Part shown: one piece after another, positions 58,754 through 64,000 of the stretch
Layout: each line of letters opens with the position of its first letter
Numbering within the stretch: the first letter of the stretch is position 1
NCBI RefSeq assembly: GCF_905220365.1
Contig: NC_061129.1
Span: 4,712,803-4,776,802 of the forward strand
DNA: 64,000 nucleotides
Direction of reading: 5' to 3'
DNA from: Vanessa cardui
Taxonomy: Eukaryota > Arthropoda > Insecta > Lepidoptera > Nymphalidae
Notes under the pieces: generated by a model
Told to the model about the DNA's origin: nothing
Databases searched by the model: none
The model's input: the letters and a program-made list of their open reading frames with translations, nothing else
Made by a program: the position numbers and the translations under genes

Positions 58754-59945
58754 AATTATTATTCATTATTAATTACAATAATATATTGGACTTATTTCTA
58801 TGTATATGTGACATAATTTATCTAATTAATTTTTCCCCGAAAATAACTGTAGTGCGGTTGTTATTAATTTAAATATAACATTATATTTTACTTGGCGACC
58901 TATTTGTGCTATCATTTCTATACATTATCAAGTTATTTTTGCAATGATGACTCTTAATCAAAATATTACTAGAAATATCTAAATTATCAATATACATCAG
59001 AGTTTACATACAGGAAGAAAATCGTTCAAAGCATATACGGAACGATACATAAGCCTCTTATTAAATATATAAATATAATATTTTCAATAATTATATATTT
59101 TTATAAAATGTTTATCCTGGCTATTTAGGATGGCTTTATAACCAGTGGTATTATAAAGCTCTCAGAAACAATATTGGGATTTTTCTAACGTAATGTCTGA
59201 CGTCTATTCTCCTTGACAATGATTGTTCTGGTCATACTTCTACTTCAGGGTTGTAACTTGTGCACAGGGCTGATTCTGTCATGTGTATAAATTGAAAAAC
59301 CTTATTAAAACTACATGACATGACATCTGTAAAAATGAATTAGTTGTATTGTTAAAAAAAGGAAAATACATAACATTAGTTTAAACAACAAGTATATAAA
59401 ATATAATAAACGGTATAGTAAATTTTCATAATCAAAAATGAATGTGGGTAAGTATAATCGAAGTGCATAAAATTAAGAATACCTCACCGTTTCGGCTAGA
59501 TAGCAATCACTTACCGATCAAGTGCTAGTAGCATCTGTATATTTTATATTGTATAATATATACATATATGTACGTGCCTGTGTAATCCGGTCACAGCTTA
59601 CAACTTGTGCCGTTTCCTTAGCTGCATGGCTGGTTAGGCTCCGCGCTCCGTGCGTTACCTCTTTCAACAGAAACTTGGCGATGTATTTCCTGGTGCATTT
59701 TTAAAGTATCGCTTTTGTATGTTCCACTTGTTTTATTATTGAAGTCGTGTGAGATTATTTCGATCTAATTTTTATTTACTGCCACGATATACATACACGT
59801 AGCTTCGACCTCCATTCGACTACTTTCCTTCTCTATATAGGTATTTTTTAGCGAGTTAACTTTGTAAACTAAAACAACTTATAATTAAGAAAAAAACTCG
59901 AGTTCAGTTGTTAAATAATCAGTACAGCACAGAAGAACTTTTTCT
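58754..59945. other. AT-rich non-coding DNA
   Basis: Nothing recognised. A slightly GC-richer piece at 59575-59680 carries no motif. Confidence 0.45.
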
Positions 59946-60234
59946 TATGGTAGGTATAGGTTGGTGGACGAGCATATAGGCCACCTGATGGTCAGTGGTC
60001 ACCATCACTCATAGACAATGAAGCTGTAAGAAATATTAACTATTCCATACATCGTCAATGTGCCACCAACCTTGGGAACTAAGATGTTATGTCCCTTGTG
60101 CCTGTAGTTACACTGGCTCACTGACCCTTCAAACCGGAACACAACAATACTGGGTACTGTTATTTGGCGGTAGAATAACTGATGAGTGGGTGGTACCTAC
60201 CCAGGCGGGCTTGCACAAAGCCCTACCACCAAGT
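59946..60234 (+). repeat. 285-bp interspersed repeat family, copy C
   Basis: A full-length-looking copy from TATGGTAGGTATAGGTTGG to CCCTACCACCAAGTA. It is in inverted orientation to copy D at 61155-61444, about 920 bases away, and closely similar to it. The frame 60058-60309 is the repeat translated. Confidence 0.9.
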
Positions 60235-60320
60235 AGTGTAGTAACTTGGAATAAACCCCAAATGTTTTTTTTAAAGAGTACAGAACCCGGGGATCATAAA
60301 TGGAATTAAGTGTATTTTAA

Positions 60321-60502
60321 TCTATACTAAAATTATAAATATGAAAGTAACACTATCTGTCTGTCTGTCGCTCTTTCACAACCAAACCAATGAACCGAAT
60401 ATGATGATTTGTCGGAAACAAACTTGAACTACAGGAAGGACATTTGACATTTTTGCCTAACAACCAACCCCAAACGTGAGCAAAGCTGAGAGCGACAACT
60501 AG
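60321..60502 (+). mobile_element. Helitron-like element with intact ends, TCTATACTA group
   Basis: It starts A|TCTATACTAAAATTATAAA (A at 60320) and ends CGACAACTAG|T (CTAG 60499-60502, T at 60503). The internal CTGTCTGTCTGTCGCTC and ACCAATGAACCGAATATGAT match 27146-27382. With about 180 bases it is the shortest of the elements with exact ends. The minus frame 60353-60559 overlaps it and is not a gene. Confidence 0.85.
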
Positions 60503-61154
60503 TATTATATAATGAAATACTAGTATTATAAAATAAATAAATAATTTATTTTTTAACAAACACTCGTAATGAATATTAGGTAATAAATCAATATGTAATA
60601 AATATATTTCACACGAACGAAAAGTAACTATAAGTTATTAAAAAAAAAAAAATAAACAATTCAACGAACATAAAAGACGTACCTGTGTGTTACGTCAAAA
60701 AATATCTTATCGTGTCACCTTACAAACCAACCACAACCATCGACGCCATTCATTCACGGGTGACATCTCACCTGTCACTAACCTAAACTAACGATAATCA
60801 TCGAAAAAGCATTCTTAGACCAGCGATTGTTCGCGGTTCAAAAGACCGCCCCCGATATTTAAAGGGTTGATAAACATATCAAAGCGATTTTCTATTGTAC
60901 GTCAAGTACCCAAACTTTAACCATAAGACACCTGTTTATTTTATTTTTTAATAAACAACGACTAACTGATCCTATTGTATGATGACAATCGACTAAACAT
61001 CGATGCGTACTCGGTAGATGTTTTATCGATATCAGTCAAAGGACCACCCGTACTACACTACCTATCGATATTATTTGAAGATTTAAATAAATAAATCTGA
61101 GAATACAGTAATAACATTATATTGTTTTAATACCTAGATATTATTACACCACTG
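60503..61154. other. AT-rich non-coding DNA
   Basis: Contains a poly-A run near 60641. About 60700-60880 is slightly GC-richer (CACGGGTGACATCTCACC). Nothing recognised. Confidence 0.4.
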
Positions 61155-61444
61155 TACTTGGTGGTAGGTCTTTGTGCAATCCCGTCTGGGTAGGTACCAC
61201 CCACTCATCAGTTATTCTACCGCCAAATAACAGTACTCAATATTGTTGTGTTCCGGTTTGAAGGGTGAGTGAGCCAGTGTAGCTACAGGCACAAGGGACA
61301 TAACATCTTAGTTCCCAAGGTTGATGGCACAGTAACGATGTAAGGAATAGTTAATATTTCTTACAGCGTCCTTGTCTATGGGTGATGGTGACCACTTACC
61401 ATCAGGTGGCCCATATGCGCGTCCGCCAACCTATACCATAAAAA
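61155..61444 (-). repeat. 285-bp interspersed repeat family, copy D
   Basis: The plus strand begins TACTTGGTGGTAGGTCTTTG and ends CCGCCAACCTATACCATAAA. It is a full-length-looking copy in minus orientation and the best-preserved internal sequence, including the ACCTTGGGAACTAAG equivalent. There is no obvious target duplication. Confidence 0.9.
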
Positions 61445-62368
61445 AAACCATATAAAAATAGCCAACTTTATTATCTTGGTGTGCGTGACCTCTAAGCTCA
61501 CACTCGCAAAAGTAATTTTACTTTACAATAGTATGCGTGTTTACCGTCTTAGAAACAAAATGTTGCCCAATGTATTTTTTAAGTCACGCTTTCTTTTTTG
61601 ACAGCCTACCTTGATATATAAATAATTTAATCATTACATTATAAAAAAAAATATTCGTAAAAGTCTCAACTCGTTTGGATTGAGAGTTATGAAATATTTC
61701 TAAAGAGTATAAAAATAAATGTTCTTAATTAAAAAATTTCATAAATATATTTAACAGAGCATTTTTGTTACAGGGCAAACTTATAATGTAAAGTTAAATT
61801 AAGTCGAGCTGATATTTTTATTGCGACACAAACTTCTTTGAAACTCTTCAATGACGTAATGTGACGAAACCTTTGTCTGGTTTCCGTAACTCGTTAAAAA
61901 TAAATTTTCCGAACTTCAATCAACTCGGGTTTTAATCTGGAGACTAAAATTCGTAGTTCAAATGAAAACGACGGATTGCGTAATGAATTTATTGTCGATT
62001 GGGCAACGATCATTTTAGCAATGTTTATTTTGTAATTAAACTTTTCGCAGCTTGTAAGATTAAATGGCAAGTTTGACATTCGCTTATGTAAGTTGAAACT
62101 TTGCTGCCAGGCGAACTTTTATTTTGGCTTCTATTTTTATTTCATTCTTCAAAATTCTTTTGGATTTCTATGGTTACTTAATAATTTTATTTGTAGGTAA
62201 TTATGTTTCAGGCTTTTATGACCTTACGTGCCTAAATATGAAATCACAATGGGGGACACATGCTCGACTAAGACTTCTCAGTATAAGATTGTGTACTCTG
62301 AAATAGATAATTCAAATTCGATACCAACGGAGCGAATTATAACAAGAAAAAAAAAACATTCTGAAAAT
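61445..62368. other. AT-rich non-coding DNA
   Basis: Nothing recognised. The 61- and 60-residue frames at 61894-62079 and 62124-62306 carry no motif. Confidence 0.45.
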
Positions 62369-62418
62369 GATGGTTGGAGCTTATTCTAACACACTGCTCC
62401 AATGCGGTCTGTTGTGAT
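62369..62418 (-). mobile_element. second-family tRNA-SINE, small fragment
   Basis: GGTTGGAGCTTATTCTAACA, CACTGCTCCAATGCGGTCTG is a short match to the middle of 42793-43101. Confidence 0.5.
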
Positions 62419-63003
62419 TGGATATGTAAAAAAATCGTTTTTAATATTGACAATGTTAGTATCGGAATCCTGAAAGTAACATTAAAATTGATATAAACAG
62501 TTCAGTAGAATAAGGCTGTGCTATAAAAAAATATAAAAGCGATACCGATAATCTTCTTCTATTATAAACTATTGACACATAGTTCTTGGTCAATATTATA
62601 TTGTACTATTAAAAAAATCGCATATTATATATTATCTATGTACAAGCTATACAAATGTTGCTTTTGAACGCAAATTCATGGGTTTTTAAGAAGGAATTTT
62701 TAATAGTTCGTAAAACATTAATTAGATAAGATAAGATACCTCCTGAAGAGAAACGGTTTTATATTTCACGTGTTTCAATACTGTGGTTGTAATAAACAAT
62801 TAGTAAGGCATTAGTGATGTACTCATAGGCACCACGGACACGTGCCGACTGCGCGTGACGGCGACGTGATAGAGTGCCGATTAGCCGCCCGCTGCCTGTC
62901 TGCGCCGTGCCTATCCGCCTGTTTTGCATGCCGAGCTGTGTAGGCATTTCAGTAGGCAGATTTGGCAGCGTTGCTATTTTATATGATCGATTTTATTTTG
63001 TAA
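62419..63003. other. non-coding DNA with a GC-rich patch
   Basis: 62820-62950 is GC-rich (around CGTGACGGCGACGTGATAG and GCCGCCCGCTGCCTGTCTG) in otherwise AT-rich sequence, with no recognised repeat. The minus frame 62759-62947 crosses it without a domain. Confidence 0.35.
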
Positions 63004-63269
63004 CTAGCTGTGCCCGCGACCTTTTACACATTTGAATTTTACCGGAAAAAAAATATTATTGTAGCCTAAGTTACTCCTTATTATATTAATTATCTGCCAG
63101 TGAAAGTCCCGTCAAAATCGGTCCAACTTTTCCAGAGATTAGCCGGAAACAGACAGACAAACAAAAATGGTAAAAAAAAAATATTTTCGTATATGTACCG
63201 TGTATACATACCTATGTATATATGCATTGATTATAAAAGGGCTAGTTACAATTTTATTATATGTATAGA
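63004..63269 (-). mobile_element. Helitron-like element with intact ends, TCTATACATATAAT group
   Basis: On the minus strand it reads A|TCTATACATATAAT...CACAGCTAG|T: plus-strand CTAG at 63004-63007 preceded by A, and GA at 63268-63269 followed by T. Internal blocks match 42043-42274 and 11652-11932. The plus frame 63100-63303 is this element translated. Confidence 0.85.
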
Positions 63270-63639
63270 TATAATAATAAAATACATAAATTCTACATCT
63301 TAATGTACTCTATCAGGGTTTTTTATGAATATTAGGTATAAAGAGTTATGAAACAAAATTAGTGACGCGGTTAACTTATTTGCATGGTCGAAGTAAAGTT
63401 TGCTGTTTGCGTTAGACAGATTCGATGAGAGTAAAACTGTTTGAAAGTGGATGTACGTAAGACTTACTGCATTGATACTATGTCAATTATTTCATAAAAT
63501 ATTACTCTTATTTGATATGTCTCATGAAATAACACGTAGACTTTTTAATCTTATCAAATAAGTAAATGTACAGTAGCTCGTAAATTTTCCACTGTAGAGC
63601 CGACCATTTCGCCGTTTGAATAAATTTATAGTTAAGAAC
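63270..63639. other. AT-rich non-coding DNA
   Basis: Nothing recognised. Confidence 0.4.
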
Positions 63640-63845
63640 TTCGGCCACCACGCCGCACCAATGCGGTTTGGTGGGTATACATTTTTTCCTGATTCTCAGA
63701 TCCAAGTTAGAGATTGATCATGATGTATTCTTCATAACTGAGCACGAAATGGTTGGCATGTAAAATAAGCACATAAAAATTTAACGGTGTTTGACCGGCG
63801 TCGAATTCACAATATTCCGTCAAAATTCAGGCGTTCTTATCATTT
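63640..63845 (-). mobile_element. second-family tRNA-SINE, decayed copy
   Basis: CCACCACGCCGCACCAATGC, GGTTTGGTGGGTATACATT, ACTGAGCACGAAATGG, AAGCACATAAAAATTTAACG and CAGGCGTTCTTATCATTTGG align in order with 42793-43101. The tRNA-like head is eroded. Confidence 0.65.
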
Positions 63846-64000
63846 GGACGATAGGAATTAAAGATCAATTAAATGTACCTTTATTATATTATTCACGTAA
63901 ATCATGTCATCGAATTGATTTTTTTATATGATATATATATGTTACCAGGAAGACACAAACACGGTATTTACACAATCGGTATGAATGATATCTTTCGGAA
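63846..64000. other. AT-rich non-coding DNA to window end
   Basis: Nothing recognised. Confidence 0.4.

Noticed and set aside
1..64000. CRISPR arrays, operons, prokaryotic regulators or phage genes
   Set aside because: No regularly spaced repeats, no long ORFs, and the repeat content is that of an insect genome.

Overview
This is an AT-rich stretch of insect nuclear DNA, almost certainly from a lepidopteran and probably a butterfly. I base this on the interspersed repeats, which I recognise from memory as typical of Lepidoptera: tRNA-derived SINEs, LINE 3' ends with an AATAAA-type signal, Helitron-like elements with exact A|TC...CTAG|T ends, and a very common repeat of about 285 bp with a GCGGACGAGCATATGGG core. 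I could not check this against a database. There are no operons, Shine-Dalgarno sites, CRISPR arrays or rRNA genes. I found no protein-coding gene I can defend. The open frames are short, overlap on both strands, resemble no protein family I know, or lie inside repeats. The window reads as a gene desert or part of a very long intron.

Layout. Positions 1-9.6 kb: AT-rich DNA with small GC-rich islands (about 840-1010, 2010-2165, 4355-4490, 5285-5430, 8405-8560), two tRNA-like SINEs (2.8-3.0 and 6.2-6.4 kb) and a 26-bp perfect hairpin at 8.1 kb. Positions 9.6-18 kb: two Helitron-like elements, a long GC-richer tract near 13.3-14.6 kb, an extreme perfect palindrome (122-bp arms, 4-base loop) at 15.46-15.70 kb, a SINE with an altered tail, and a CpG-dense island at 16.6-17.4 kb. 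Positions 18-31 kb: mostly repeat-poor AT-rich DNA, with a cluster of ten TCGA sites at 19.8-20.0 kb, a LINE 3' end, a Helitron at 27.1 kb and two Helitron-like units joined head to tail at 27.9-28.4 kb. Positions 31-43 kb: decayed repeats, a SINE, a GC-rich island at 38.4-38.8 kb and the largest GC-rich non-repeat tract (40.37-41.33 kb), which is the best enhancer or conserved-noncoding candidate. Positions 43-50 kb: the densest repeat zone, with LINE 3' ends, SINEs, Helitrons and two abutting palindromes at 49.6 kb. Positions 50-58 kb: repeat-poor DNA with several GC-richer candidate regulatory tracts. Positions 58-64 kb: three near-full copies of the 285-bp repeat within 3 kb, one inverted, plus two Helitrons with intact ends.

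With no gene identified, there is no pathway to describe. The most informative content is (a) the repeat families and their internal structure, (b) a set of near-perfect inverted repeats that look recently formed, some inside or beside mobile-element ends, and (c) GC-rich, non-repeat, non-coding islands with E-box and homeodomain-type cores that may be regulatory DNA for a developmental gene outside the window. I did not find a convincing new gene system.
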